This document shows, piece after piece, positions 1-33,659 of a DNA stretch of 64,000 nucleotides. The stretch's first letter is position 1. Each line of letters starts with the position of its first letter. Source of the stretch: Anodontia alba (Eukaryota > Mollusca > Bivalvia > Lucinida > Lucinidae); NCBI GenBank assembly GCA_964016985.1, contig OZ024830.1, forward strand, positions 78,815,852 through 78,879,851, read 5' to 3'. Position numbers and translations under genes: made by a program. The notes beneath the pieces were generated by a model that worked only from the letters and a program-made list of their open reading frames with translations, was not told the DNA's origin and made no database searches.

Positions 1-270
1 TAATCCTTGCGAAAATGTATCTTCGAGCACTCTATTCGAAAATGTATCTTTGAGTACTCTATTCGAAAATGTATCTTCGAGTACTCTATTTGAAAATGTA
101 TCTTCGAGTAATCCATGCGAAAATGTTTCTTCGAGTACTTAATTCGAAAATGTATCTTCGTGTAATCCATGCGAAAATGTATCTTCGAGCACTCTATTCG
201 AAAATGTATCTTCGAGTACACTATTCGAAAATATATCTTCAAATACTCTTTTCGAAAATGTATCATGAAT
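1..270. repeat. 27-bp minisatellite
   Basis: About ten head-to-tail copies of a 27-bp unit built on GAAAATGTATCTTCGAG. Successive GAAAATGTAT starts at 11 and 38 give the period. The array runs off the left edge. It is translatable in several frames because 27 is divisible by three, so open frames here are not evidence of a gene. Confidence 0.9.
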
Positions 271-294
271 TTTCTAATTAACTCTCACCCCCCT

Positions 295-2591
<2,297 letters not shown>

Positions 2592-2876
2592 CATTACGAA
2601 AACAAGCCTACTCAAATATACTGAAAATTTTACCACCAAAAAACGAAAATTTTCAGATAAAAAATTCTGATGTTTTTCGTATTTCTGCTTAAAACATAGA
2701 TTGTGGGTACTCGTTAGAACCGCCTCGAAGAGGCGGTTCTAACGAGTACCCACAATCAATGTTTTGAGCAGAAATACATAGTAAGAAAAATAATGTATAC
2801 CCCTGTAAACCCCAGTTTTACTATATAAAACGGAGGTTTAAGGGGCTCAAAATTATATAGGCATGTTTTCGTGATG
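2592..2876 (+). mobile_element. CATYACG hairpin MITE, copy A
   Basis: Reference copy of the commonest element in the window. It has ~20-bp terminal inverted repeats (CATTACGAAAACA at one end, TGTTTTCGTGATG at the other), two unlike subterminal segments, and a central inverted repeat running from about TTTCTGCTCAAAACATAG through GGGTACTCGTTAGAACCGCC and back. The two subterminal segments are not complementary, so only the tips and the centre are palindromic. No coding capacity, so it must be non-autonomous. Flanking bases are A/A. No known superfamily is assigned. Confidence 0.9.
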
Positions 2877-3119
2877 AATTTCTTCTTTGGATACGATCAA
2901 AATAGTTCTTTGGATGAATACGAAAGTTTGGCCCATGAATTTTCTTTCATAGTTAATCAAGGGCGTGGCTGTCAAATAAGCATTCCGTTTAGTTTGAAAG
3001 ATAGAATGCATCTTGAGTCACTAGTATTCTGGAAGAGCTCAGTCCAGGCTCCTTTGAAGTCATCTTCTTTGAAAGTGTATAAATTTTCCTTTATATACAT
3101 TATAAATAAATATTTTCAG

Positions 3120-22219
<19,100 letters not shown>

Positions 22220-22226
22220 ATGTTGG

Positions 22227-22690
22227 CCAGTAGATTCGTCCGATTATTGACTATTTTAACACTTAGTGGTCCAATTATTGACCAAGACCCGTGGAATTAG
22301 TTTAACATATAATGGCATGATTATTGACTGAGACTCGTGGAATACGTTACGATACCCAGTGCCCTATTATCGACCGAGACTCCAGGAATAAGTTGACACC
22401 GAACGTCCCGATTATTGACTAAGAATCGTGGAATTAGTTATGACACCATATAGCCCGGTTATTGACTGAAACCCGTGAATTTATTTTTGATACATAATGG
22501 ATCATGAGATGTGTTTTAAATGTAATAGCCTGATCATTCACTGCGACCCTTTACATAAGTTAATATACCTTATTGCCCGATTATTGGCATAGATTCGTAG
22601 AATTAGATATGACGCCTAATGGCCTGACTATTGACTGAGACTCCTGGAATTATTTATGACACCTAATGGCCTGCTTATTGAATGAAGTGT
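22227..22690. repeat. ~47-bp minisatellite in the reductase 3' region
   Basis: About nine diverged units with GATTATTGACTGAGACTCG, TGGAATTAGTTATGACAC and TAATGGCC blocks. It starts within ten bases of the stop codon and so would make up most of the 3' UTR. Confidence 0.85.
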
Positions 22691-22907
22691 GTACTCATTT
22701 AAATCGTTTGGTAGTTGCGAATTATCGAGAAATTTGCTGCTGCCAGACGTCCGTTTTAGCGAAAAATCAAGAAATCTGCTATTTTCTGATGATTTTACAT
22801 AGTTCTTTACTAAAGAACTACTTTTTTCATGAAGTGTTTACTTGTAGTATATTTACGATATGTGGAATGTACCTGTGATCCAGAAGCAAAAACAAGTGAA
22901 CACATGC

Positions 22908-22913
22908 AATAAA
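22908..22913 (+). promoter_or_regulatory. Candidate poly(A) signal of the reductase gene
   Basis: First AATAAA after the stop codon that I noted, giving a 3' UTR of about 690 bases. Based on the hexamer only. Confidence 0.35.
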
Positions 22914-22967
22914 AAATAGCCATATCAAGTCGTTGAAAGGGAGCTATTTACTTTCAAACATACAGTA

Positions 22968-23160
22968 AACTTCAGAGTCTCGAACATTATTTGGATCAAG
23001 AAAATTTCTTCGAGACATGGGTAGTTTGAGCAACTGGAGGTTAATCAAAGTGTCATCTCAGGAGGCATAATTAAGAAAAAATAGGTCTTTTGTTTTCTTT
23101 TTCTCTGTTAAATGATGGTATGGTGTTTGTACTCAGAAAACATTTTCATGATAGAATAAA
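22968..23160. mobile_element. Degenerate pogo-like MITE, CAGTCGAAC family
   Basis: Half copy: CTTCGAGACATGGGTAGTTT then GGAGGTTAATCA follows the internal order of the element at 36010-36368. The left terminus is eroded and the right half is missing. Confidence 0.6.
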
Positions 23161-23168
23161 ACATCTCC

Positions 23169-23376
23169 TTAACCCTTATCCTGCTGAATAATCTGATTAG
23201 CTACACCCATTTCTGACTATCAGCCAATCAGATTACATCATATAATGTTTTAGTTCAAATTCACAAACTGAATGACAAACAGTGTATATCTTGATCAGAT
23301 GGCTTCTTCAGCCGTCTGATCTGGATCTACATTTTGCAAAATTAGGGGTTGTCGTGAACAGCAAGATAAGGGTTAA
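23169..23376. mobile_element. TTAA-type element (uninterrupted)
   Basis: TTAACCCTTATCCTGCTGAA at the left and CAGCAAGATAAGGGTTAA at the right. A clean copy of the family at 13326-13518 with TTAA on both sides. Confidence 0.8.
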
Positions 23377-23699
23377 ATTATGCTTAAGTATTTGTTAGAT
23401 TGAGCGATCAGGAGAATTTCTCTACTAAAATTCTTTTAGCCGTTCAACATGTTTAAAAATTAGCTGGGTACCTAATTAGTTATGGTCCGGAAACGAAAAT
23501 ACGAACGGACGGACGTACGACGGACGGATACAAGGACGACCAGCATATAATCCTATAATCAAACGTGTGGGTCCGTCCAAAAATGAACATCCTTGAATCT
23601 CTAGCAAAAATACGAAATACGGACATCGCCGCAGTTCTTCAACCACACGTTATCTTTTGATAAAAATATGTAAACAAAATGTAGCTGCGTGAAGTTGGC

Positions 23700-26118
23700 T
23701 AAACATTTGACATTCGAATGTCTACCCATTAGACATTCGACATTTGCCATTTGAATGTCTAGCCATTAGAATTCGACATTCGACATTCCAATGTCTAGCC
23801 ATTAGACCTTCGACATTCGACATTTGAATGTCTAGCCATTAGACATTCGACATTCGATGGTCTAGCTATTAGACATTCGACATTCGAAAGTCTAGCCATT
23901 CGACATTTATCATTCGAATGTCGAGCCATTAGACATTCGATATTCAAACGGCTAGCCATTAGACATTCGACATTCGAATGTCGAGCCATTAGACATTCCA
24001 CATTCGAATATATAGCCATTACACATTCGACAGTCGACATTCGAATGTCGAGCTATTAGACATTCGACATTCGAATGTCTAGCCATTAGATATTCGACAT
24101 TCGAATGTCTAGCCATTAGACAATCGACATTCGAATGTCGAGCAATAAGACATTCGACATTCGACATTCGAATGTTTAGCCATTAGACCTTCGACATTCG
24201 AATGTCGAGCTATAAGACATTTGACATTCGACATTCGTATAGCCGTAAGACATTCGACATTCAATTGTCCAGCAATTATGCATTCGACATTCGAATGTCT
24301 AGCCATTAGACATTCGACATCCGACGTTCGAATGTCTAGCCATGACCCATTCGATATTCGACATTCGAATGTCTAGCCATTAGACATTCGACATTCGACA
24401 TTCGAATGTCTAGCCATTAGACATTCGACATTCGACATTCGAATGTCTAGCCATTAGACATTCGACATTCGAATGTCGAGCTATTTGAGATTCGACATTC
24501 GACATTCGAATGTCTAGCCATTAGACATTCGACATTCGAATGTCTAGCCATTAGACATTCGACATTCGAATGTCTAGCCATTAGACATTCGACAGTTGAA
24601 TGTCGAGCCATTAGACAAACGACATTCGACATTCGAATTTCGGGCCATTAGATATTCGACATTCGACATTTGATTGTATAGCCATTAGACATTCGACATT
24701 CGTAAGTGGAGTTATTAGACATTCAACGTTTGTATGTCTAGCCATTAGACATTCGACATTTGAATGTCTAGCCATTAGACATTCAACATTCAAATGTATA
24801 GCCATTAGACATTCGACATTCGAATGTCGAGCCATTCGACATTCGACATTCCAATGTATAGCCAATAGACATTCGACAATCGAATGTCGAGATATTAGAC
24901 ATTCGACATTGGACAATGTCTAGCCATTAGACAGTCGACATTCGACATCTGAATGTTAAGCTATTCGACAGTCGACATTCGAATGTCTAGCCATTAGACA
25001 TTCGACATTCGAACGTCTAGCCATTAGACGTTCGACTTTCGAATGTCTAGCCATTAGCCATTAGACATTTGAATGTCGAGCCATTAGACATTCGACATTC
25101 GAATGTCGAGCTATTAGACATTCGAGATTCGACATTCGAATGTGTAGCCATTAGACATTCGACATTCGAATGTCTAGCCATTAGACATTCGGCATTCGAC
25201 ATTCCAATGTCTAGCCATTAGACATTAGCCACATCGTCACTGGACATTCCATTATTGAGATATAAGGTCATTCGACATTCGAATGTCGAGCCATTAGACA
25301 GTCGACATTCGACATTCAAATGACAAGCTATTAGACATTCGACATTCGAATGTCTGGCCATTATACATTCGGTATTCGACATTCGAATGTGTAGCCATTA
25401 GACATTCGACTTTCGAAAGTCGAGCCATTAGACATTCGACATTTGACATTCGACTGTCTAGCCATTAGACTTTCGACATTCGAATTTCTATCCATTAAAC
25501 ATTTGACATTTAAAGGTCTAGCCATTAGACATTTGACATTCGAGATTTGAATGTATATCCATTATACAGTCGACATTCGAATGTCGAGCCATTAGACATT
25601 TTACATTCGAATGTCAAGCCATTAGACATTCAACATTCGATATTCGAATGTCTTGCCATTAAACATTCGACATTGGACATTCGAATGTCTAGCCATTAGA
25701 CATTCGACATTGGACTTTCGACTGTTTAGCCATTAGACATTCGATATTTCAATGTCTAGCCATTAGACATTCGACATTCGACTGTCAAGCCATTCGACAT
25801 TGACATTCGACATTTGAATGTCGACCCATTACAATTCGACATTCGGATGTCAAGCTATTAAACATTAAACATTCTACATTCTAGCCATTAGACATTCGAC
25901 ATTCGACTGTCAAGCCATTCGACATTGACATTCGACATTTGAATGTCGAGCCATTAGACATTCGACATTCGAATGTCAAGCATTTAAACATTGAACATTC
26001 TACATTCTAGCAAATAGACATTCGACATTCAATTTTCTAGCCATCAGGCATTTGACATTCGACATTCGAATGTCTAGCTATTCGACATTTGAATGTCCAT
26101 TCGAATGTCTAGCCATTA
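23700..26118. repeat. Satellite of GACATTCGAATGTC / TAGCCATTAGAC units
   Basis: About 2.4 kb of tandem units near 30 bp made of ATTCGACATTCGAATGTC and TAGCCATTAGAC. Unit length varies because the ATTCGAC block is present one to three times. Much of the unit is self-complementary. The minus-strand frames with MARHSNVECL repeats are a by-product of the period. Confidence 0.95.
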
Positions 26119-26289
26119 TGTAGGTGCAGAGATATTTTGTAGACCTGGTTTGGAATTGCTGATAGGCAAATTTTGTCATTTTTTGACAGAGTTATCTGCC
26201 CGCCACACGTCCGTATTTTCGTTTCCGGATGATTACTGACATAATACTTTTTATCTATAAGACACCCCGATGCTTTCTACCAGGTTTAA

Positions 26290-26558
26290 AGTAAAGTGGC
26301 CCTTGGTTCAGGAGAAGACGCAAAAAAAAAAGGATTTTCATGCGGCCATCTTGGATTTCTGATCGAAACGACTTTAGCTATTTGTGATCTACAAGTCTCC
26401 CCAAAGCTTCCTACCAAGTTTCAAATCAATTAGCCTAGGGGTGTAGGAGGAGTAGGCTTTTGAAGCAAATTGTTTACGTCGTACGAATGACGATGCACGA
26501 CGGACATTGACCGATCACAATAGCTCACCTCGAACACTTCGTGCTCTGGCGAGCTAAT
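26290..26558 (+). repeat. 3' part of the AACAAGAGG ... GAGCTA dispersed repeat
   Basis: Ends GATCACAATAGCTCACCTCG then GTGCTCTGGCGAGCTAA, the same terminus as 13974-15796. The upstream part has GGCCATCTTGGATTTCTGAT and CTACAAGTC blocks. Confidence 0.6.
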
Positions 26559-26561
26559 AAC

Positions 26562-26848
26562 CATCACGAAAACACGCCTATATAATTTAGACCCCCTTAA
26601 ACCCCACTTTTATTTAGTAAAACTGGGGTTTACAGAGGTACATATATGCATTATTTTTCTTATTTCTGCTCAAAAACATAGATTGTGGGTACTCGTTAGA
26701 ACCGCCTCGCCGAGGCGGTTCTAACGAGTACCCACAATCTATGTTTTGAGCAGAAATATGAAAGATATCAGAATTTTTATCTGAAAATTTTCCTTTTTTT
26801 TTTGTTGTAAAATTTTTAATATATTTGAATAGGCATGTTTTCGTAATG
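26562..26848 (-). mobile_element. CATYACG hairpin MITE, copy N
   Basis: Reverse copy immediately after the previous repeat, flanks C/A. Perfect hairpin with apex GCCG. Confidence 0.9.
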
Positions 26849-27199
26849 ATATAAAGCTGAAACCACACATAGCAATTTATGTTGCATGTTGTAACTACAC
26901 ATGTACATTGCTTGTAAACCATTGATGTGTCAGAAGTTTGTAACAAGAAGCTTTTTAAAATATCATTTTCTAAAAGCAACTTGTATTCAGCTTTATGATG
27001 AACCATATCAGTAAGACAATATTTAGCATACACTTAAATTTGTCCTTGGATATTTCTATTACTTACTTAGAAGTTAAAATTTTGCATTAATAAGATTTTA
27101 AACTAGAAGTTTGTTTTCTTACTTCAAAGGACAGGATATTCAGTGGGTGACTGCGATAAGAACATTGTCAATAATAGGCAGCATTTATTATTATAAAAG

Positions 27200-27637
27200 T
27201 TTCTTCATGGGTATAACGGAGACTCTGATGAGACCGCGCAGATGCGCAGGTTGATGTGAGGTTTTGTTGGGTGCACATTTAAGAAGGTATGTTTTCTTAC
27301 GTAGAGGCTCATTTATTGCCCTGTAGGCTAAATCATCTGATGAAAGTTAGGGATTTTTTTCTTATTTTTAACCGAATATAATCATGAAAGATTTTTTTTT
27401 TTTTTTTTTTTTTAGCGTTGTCTGCTTTTTTATTGATAACCAGCTGGCTTATTTCTTCCGTTTACTTCATCTACCCTCTAAAACTCCGTTAAAAAACGAA
27501 AAAGAAAAAAACCTTAAAATGGAGTTGATACCCCCATTTAAGGACATTTTTATCATACTTCTATTATCTTTGAACAAACTGTTAACGTGCGGCGGTACAC
27601 ATTTGTCTTAAATTAAGCAATAACAAAATTTCCTTAA
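27200..27637. other. Non-coding stretch
   Basis: A GCGCAGATGCGCAGG segment of the short repeat family near 27237 and a T run (27390-27414). No exon seen. Confidence 0.4.
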
Positions 27638-27918
27638 CATCACGAAAACACGCCTATATAATTTTGACCCCCTTAAACCCCACTTTTATATAGTAAAACT
27701 GGGGTTTACAGGGGTACACATTATTTTTCTTATTTTTGCCCCAAAAATAGATTGTGGGTACTCGTTAGAACCGCCTCATTGAGGCGGTTCTAACGAGTAC
27801 CCACACTCTATGTTTGGAGCAGGAATATGAAAAATGTCTGAGAATTTTATCAGAAAATTTTCATTTTTTTGGTGGTAGAATTTTCAGTATGTATTTGAAT
27901 AGGTGTGTTTTCGTAATG
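27638..27918 (-). mobile_element. CATYACG hairpin MITE, copy O
   Basis: Reverse copy with flanks A/A. Hairpin apex CTCATTGAG. Confidence 0.9.
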
Positions 27919-27997
27919 AAATGCGAAAATTAAAAACGTCATTTCTTACGTTGAGTACCCCCATATAGGGATCTATATTACAAGTAGGATTTTCGGA

Positions 27998-28253
27998 CAT
28001 CACGAAAACATGCCTATATAATTTTGACCCCCTTAAACCCCACTTTTATATAGGTTTACAGGGGTATACATTATTTTTCTTATTTCTGCTCAAAACATAG
28101 ATTGTGGGTACTCGTTAGAACCGCCTCGCCGAGGCGGTTCTAACGAGTACCCACAATCTATGTTTTGAGTAGAAATATGTAAAAATATCAGAAAATTTTC
28201 ATTTTTTGGTGGTAAAATTTTCAATATATTTGAATAGGCGTGTTTTCGCAATG
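27998..28253 (-). mobile_element. CATYACG hairpin MITE, copy P
   Basis: Reverse copy with flanks A/A, only 80 bases after copy O. Short deletions in both subterminal segments (TATATAGGTTTACAGG; AAAAATATCAGAAAATTTTC). Perfect central hairpin. Confidence 0.9.
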
Positions 28254-29000
28254 ATTTTGCATTTTTCAAACCAGCTTTATTTATTTATTTATTTAAACTT
28301 TTTAGCAACCGTTTACAGTGTAATTGTATTTTAAAGGTTACTGACGCAGCTAATTTTAATATAAACTCACTTTTTATTGTCGAATAAAAACCAATGTCCA
28401 AATAAAATTAAGCTGCCCCTAGTTTGCTACTAAATGCTTCTTTGACTGCAATAAAGTGTTGTAGGAGAAAATATTGTCTAGGTACGTAGTTTTCTAACTA
28501 GACTACGTATCTAAGTTACGTCAAGGGCAGTAAAAAATTTATCAATTATACAGTGATTTTAATCTTATTACTCTATTTTATTTATTTATTTATCTATTTA
28601 TTTATATTTATTTATGTATTTTTATGATAAGCACGTACAATGTATATTGTTTTCACAATGAATGTGCAGATTCTTCAGAGCCTCAGTGATAGCATAAATC
28701 ATTTTCGTGAAACTTAGGGTATCAGAACACTTATTCTAATTAAGTATGCATACAATATAAACAATAGTCTGAGAAAATTAGTTTGAAACAAAAGTAAAGC
28801 TCCTTTAATTTTCGTTGTATCAAAATTAGCTACGTTAGCAACCTTTAAATAATAACAAAAATCTTCCATATTCTCATATTATGTAGTGCAATATCACCGC
28901 TTACACAGGGTTAGATAAACGCTGTAATAAGATAAATATTTCTGGTTTAAAATGGCTTATTAACGCTATGGCTATACAAAGTATACTTTTCAAATTTTTA
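28254..29000. other. AT-rich stretch without recognisable features
   Basis: Contains ATTT microsatellites near 28280 and 28575-28620. I see nothing coding. Confidence 0.5.
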
Positions 29001-30012
29001 CAGTCGAACTCATCTTTGGGTCCATGGTAATTTGTTCGAGCCATGAGTAGTTCGAACCACTGAGGGTTAATCATATCGCCAGATCAGGGGCAAATGACGA
29101 TAATTTAGGGCTGTTTCTTTTTTCGGGTCTTCTATAAAATAATGTTATGTTGAATGTTCTCATTAGAATTACCACGACGAGGCGATTCTAATGAATACAC
29201 ATAGCATACCATTATATATTACATGCATAACCAAGAAATACCATGACTTCTACCAGACATAAAACTGGTATTTTCCTTGTTTTCTAAGAAGAAATATTTC
29301 CTCTTAGCCGGGGAAATAAATCTCTTTAACTGGAACTACTTGTTTTTTGTAACATATGAACAGCCTAGATTTTGACCCGTGGGATGATCTCAAATCCTTA
29401 CTTACCGGCTGAAAATGTTTAAATCCATATGCTTTTTTCGTTGAATCAGGTCACAAGCATAGAAATTAATCCTATCTGAGCACAGAAACACATAAATATC
29501 CATTTAAATGGGAATATTTTATCACTTTTCAATCTCTCGATTCGTTTAGTTTTTTTTTCAAAATGGCGCCCGAGTGTTCACTGCTTCGAACTGTCAATGT
29601 CAGTGTATTACTACGCCTACCTAAAATAGAAATGACAGCGTAAACAAACTGGCAGACTAAACTTGCCACAAAAGCCTCTTAAATGGTGAACTCTTTTGCG
29701 GCGAAATGCATGTAATATACAGTTTATTCATTTCTCCTATTTTAAATATGGGATTTATAAACCTCGGGAGGTACTCGCTTCGCATTCGTTTCTTTATCGG
29801 ATTTTTTTTTTTACCTCCCTCGATTTATAAATCCCATATTTAAAATAGGAGAATGAATAAACTCTATAGCATGATAAAATAAGCAAAAAAGCCTAATATA
29901 TCCCTAAATATTTGTTTTTTTGAGCTTTTGGAAGAATTTCCAAAGGACTCCAAAACGAGTTCGAATAATACTCACGGTAAACGCACCGTGTTCGAGGCAC
30001 TAAGTTTTACTG
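29001..30012. mobile_element. pogo-like MITE, CAGTCGAAC family, split by a ~650-bp insertion
   Basis: The left part to about 29215 and right part from about 29865 reproduce the order of the element at 36010-36368, including the hairpin TTAGAATTACC ... GGCGATTCTAATG. The terminus AGTTTTACTG is followed by TA. The insertion has its own inverted repeat at 29722-29862. Confidence 0.75.
29722..29862. mobile_element. Long hairpin, 40-bp arms
   Basis: GTTTATTCATTTCTCCTATT ... ATTTATAAA pairs with the right arm ending AGGAGAATGAATAAAC almost perfectly. The loop is GGGAGGTA ... TACCTCCC. It lies in the segment that interrupts the pogo-like MITE. Confidence 0.8.
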
Positions 30013-30730
30013 TATATGGAAATGAACAGTCGCGATTCCTTTTTCTTAACGATTACCACTCGGGGTAAAATTTTCAGCAGATGACATACTTTTTTTTTTC
30101 TTTTTGTTACTTTCTACAGAAAACAGGATTTGGCATAATTAAATTCGCAAAACATAAATAACTAATAGTTATCACTGTGTTTATAGCTTCTTTATACGTA
30201 CGTACTAATTTTATTTGGAAACAGCATCCTTTCTGCCAAAAAGAATATTTTGATATTTAGAAATATATAGAACCTTATCAAATATTCAAAATGCCGGCGA
30301 CCTTGACAACAGATCTGAAATCTCTTAATATCATTAATTTTCTAAGTTGTTATTCCGTTTTGATCAAATTTGCATCAAACTGTATGGTTTGCCAACATCT
30401 TTCAACTCGGATGCACCCAACACCACATTTGCCGTCGCGTTAAAGCTTTAACGATTAGCTATTAAAGAATTACCGCTTTATTGCTAATTTTCCCTTCATT
30501 TCAATGAAGTTAAACCCTTTAAATGTTGTGTTCGATTTCTATTGTTTGGTATGCAGTAAACTAGTAATTGATCATCATAGAAAATACTTGATAAATGTTT
30601 CCACAATTAAAGGTTTCGAAAGCATGACTTTGTTCATCGTTGGTGACCCAGAAGGATGCATTACGTTAAAATTCTATTTACTCGGTAACTGTAGGACATG
30701 CATTGCATTGCCCCGGGTGACTGATGATGA
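30013..30730. other. AT-rich stretch, no gene seen
   Basis: One plus-strand open frame (30504-30806) runs into a repeat hairpin and has no family features. No splice-supported exon. Confidence 0.4.
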
Positions 30731-30732
30731 TT

Positions 30733-30842
30733 TCTCCATAAAAAGCAAATGTTGTGGGTACTCATTAGGGTCGCTTTTCATGAGTACCCACAACATATGT
30801 TTTTGAGTAACCACAACATATGTTAATATGTTTAGAGAAATA
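30733..30842. repeat. GGTACTC hairpin with internal duplication
   Basis: ATTTCTCCATAAAAAGC and TTTAGAGAAATAAG ends. GTTGTGGGTACTCATTAG pairs with CATGAGTACCCACAACATA, and the last block ACCACAACATATGTT is repeated once. Confidence 0.75.
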
Positions 30843-30927
30843 AGCATCTTGATGCCCATCTATGTTAGAACTAACTAAGCTATGGAATTTTCACCACATA
30901 AGACAATTATAAACCACATTAAGAAAT

Positions 30928-31205
30928 CATCACGAAAACATGCTTATATAATTTTGACCCCCTCAAACCCCACTTTTATATAGTAAATCTGGGGTTTACA
31001 GGGGTATACATTATTTTTCTTATTTCTACTCACAAACATAGATTGTGGGTACTCGTTAGAACCGCCTCACCGAGGCGGTTCTAACGAGTATCCACAATCT
31101 ATATTTTAAGTAGAATTATGAAAAATATCAGATTTTTTATCCGAACACTTTCAGTTTTTGATGGTGAAATTTTCAATACATTTGAATAGGCGTGTTTTCG
31201 TAATG
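30928..31205 (-). mobile_element. CATYACG hairpin MITE, copy Q
   Basis: Reverse copy with flanks T/T. Hairpin apex CTCACCGAG. Confidence 0.9.
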
Positions 31206-31239
31206 TAAAATATGGTTTATGATTGTCTTATGTGGTGAA

Positions 31240-31505
31240 AATTCAGATAAAGTTTATTTTTCTCATTTCTGCACAAAAACATGGATTGTGATACAGATAA
31301 AATTTATTTTTCTTATTTCTGCTCCAAAACATAAATTGTGGGTACTCGTCACAACCGCCTCGCAGAGTCGGTTCTAACGAGTATCCACGATCTATGTTTT
31401 GACGAGAATAATGAAAAATATCAACGTTACAGTGTATCTATCTGAAAATTTTCAGTATTTGGAGGTGAAATTTTCTATATATTTGAATAGGCGTGTTTTT
31501 GTAAT
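31240..31505 (-). mobile_element. CATYACG hairpin MITE, copy R (left end replaced by a short tandem)
   Basis: The left third is missing. A block TTTATTTTTCTYATTTCTGC ... ATTGTGATACAGATAAA occurs twice (31250, 31295) before the hairpin. The right terminus is GTGTTTTTGTAAT. Confidence 0.8.
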
Positions 31506-31591
31506 TAATCTCGCTTTCTTCCTTTTCTATTTGCCATCTTCTGCATTTGTCTATAGCTAGCCTAGTGTTAACTAGAAAGGTTCATTGCAAA

Positions 31592-31596
31592 AATAA

Positions 31597-31631
<35 letters not shown>

Positions 31632-31650
31632 ATAATAATAAAAAAATGAA
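31592..31650. repeat. Poly-A run
   Basis: About 40 A followed by AATAATAATA. A second A-rich AAAT block lies at 31879-31955. Confidence 0.95.
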
Positions 31651-31997
31651 ATAAAATAAAAGCTAGAACATTCTACCAGCTGGTTGAAGATTTCGGCTGA
31701 TGACATTTTGGGCTGTTTTCGTTTTCTTTCTTTTATCCGGAGGTGGAATTTAACATTTCATGCAGATTTTCCAACTCCTTTTGCTGAGAAGAATGAGAAG
31801 AATGACATCGGTTTGTTGTCTGCTGGATTTGCACATAGCATACGAAGCGTAAGGTAGAAGGGTTCATCATTGAGAGGAAAAAAAAAAAAAATAAATAAAT
31901 AAAATAAAATAAAATAAAATAAAAATATAAAACTAAAATAAATAAATAAATAAAACCTTTAACACTTCGTGTTTGGTACAGAGTTCGGCTGAAGTCA

Positions 31998-32275
31998 CAT
32001 CACGAAAACATACCTATATAATTTTGATCCCCTTAAACCCCACTTTTATATAGTAAAACTGGGGTTTACTAGGGTATATATTAATTTTCTTATTTTTGTT
32101 CAAAAACATAGATTGTGGGTACTCGTTAGAGTCGCCTCGGCGAGGCGGTTCTAACGAGTAACCACAATCTATGTTTTGAACAGAAATATGAAAATACCGG
32201 AATTTTTTATCTGAAAAATTTCCTTTTTTGGTTGTAAAAATTTCAATATATTTGAATAGGCGTGTTTTCGTGATG
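31998..32275 (-). mobile_element. CATYACG hairpin MITE, copy S
   Basis: Reverse copy, flanks A/T. One mismatch in the variable stem pair (GAGTCGCC against GGCGGTTC). Confidence 0.9.
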
Positions 32276-32530
32276 TTTTTGTTAGGTAATATAGGTCATA
32301 TTAATATAAGTCACAATGTCTTTTTTTTTAATATTTGCGATACAATCTTCACAAGAAGTACCTACCTAACCAAAAGAGGTTAGCCTAAAACTCAGACTGA
32401 AAACAAAACTCAAAGCACTGACAGCACTGTGGGTCGAGTGACTCTGGGGGAAGGATGAGAAAATGGTCCTGAACGAGGACTTAGGACTGTTTCATATAGC
32501 ACTTTTTGTATTTAAGTAAACAGTTCTCAC

Positions 32531-32712
32531 CCTGATAAGATTCCGCGTTCCGAGGCATCTGTTCTAGGTCTTGCCAATTCCCAAGTCCTGGCTTTACAGG
32601 TAACCTCTTTACAATGTACTCTGACTCATAGCGACATGAATAGCGCGGCTTTAAATAACCGCTACCTGGATTTTGCAAATTCTTCGTACTTCCCGAGGTT
32701 ACGTTAGAACTC
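32531..32712 (-). CDS. Possible exon, unrecognised product
   Basis: Open minus-strand frame of about 60 codons with balanced composition (SSNVTSGSTKNLQNPGSG, then KPRYSCRYESEYIVKRLP), ending at a good donor (CAGG then GTGAGAAC at 32530). No family is recognised and no partner exon found. It could equally be part of an old transposon. Confidence 0.3.
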
Positions 32713-32927
32713 ACGAATGCGTATGAATGATCATATCATCGTAGTAAAGTTTGCACCACATATAAAGATTTATCTACCACATATTATTGAAAAAGCACAT
32801 CAAATAACACTAAGACCACAGAGTATCATAAATCAAAGCACTGAGAGTGCTGATGGGGTCGGTTTCCTACGTTTCTATAAGCCTCTAGAATACATATCAT
32901 CTGTACTTTCATTTTGTTCAATATTTC

Positions 32928-33067
32928 CATCCTCGGTAGCCCAGGTGTAATCCATTACGTTACACTCCGTTCAAGATGAATGAAGTGTAATGCAATGGGT
33001 CACACCTGGGTAACCGAGAGTGATGAATGAAGTGTAACATAATGGGTCACACCGGGGTAACCGAGGA
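32928..33067. repeat. Inverted repeat CATCCTCGGTAGCCCAGGTG
   Basis: The left arm pairs with a right arm ending CCGGGGTAACCGAGGATG. An extra half copy (GGGTCACACCTGGGTAACC) lies between. Flanked by open frames on the minus strand of unclear meaning (to 33230). Confidence 0.7.
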
Positions 33068-33480
33068 TGAATATTTCTTGATATGTAATTAAAGCAATGT
33101 CATTTTCGCGACACCACGTGTGCATTCTACACAATTCAAAGTAACTAGTTGCAGTATCGTGAATATTGGATCCACATCGCTGTGGTTCTGAACCCCTTTG
33201 AACAAAATTTTTATTTAATTTCAGTAACATTATTTATAATCAGACAAAACACCGTTATTTTTTATTTTTTAATACTTACTACATGTTTCTTATTTCTTAA
33301 AGGACTGTAAGTTGTGAGTATTCATTACAATTCCTCTATCAATGATCTTCAAATAAGTACCAACAACATATGCTTTGTGTCGAAATTATAATTAAAAAAA
33401 TAATCTGGATAAGATTCTAGATTACTTAAATATACACGGTTCGGGATTTTTTCCATGTGTTATTTCATCTATTTGAGGAG

Positions 33481-33482
<2 letters not shown>

Positions 33483-33564
<82 letters not shown>
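33483..33564. repeat. (TA)n microsatellite
   Basis: About 80 bases of pure TA dinucleotide. Confidence 0.98.
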
Positions 33565-33567
<3 letters not shown>

Positions 33568-33659
33568 GTCTAGAAATAAATAAAAACTCCATAAGCGGAG
33601 GCATCATACGCCCATGCCAAGGAATAAAATGTAGCACATATACTGACTACTGTTCAGTT

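Noticed and set aside
2871..3119. ATG at 2871 as start of the reductase
   Set aside because: The first 83 codons come from the end of MITE copy A and intron sequence. The acceptor at 3119 and the first exon of the paralogue show that translation begins in an upstream exon.
23795..24916. MARHSNVECL repeat proteins and a CRISPR-like appearance
   Set aside because: Satellite DNA. No unique spacers between identical repeats, no cas genes, and the host is a eukaryote.
33422..33637. Ile-Tyr repeat protein
   Set aside because: Translation of the TA microsatellite.
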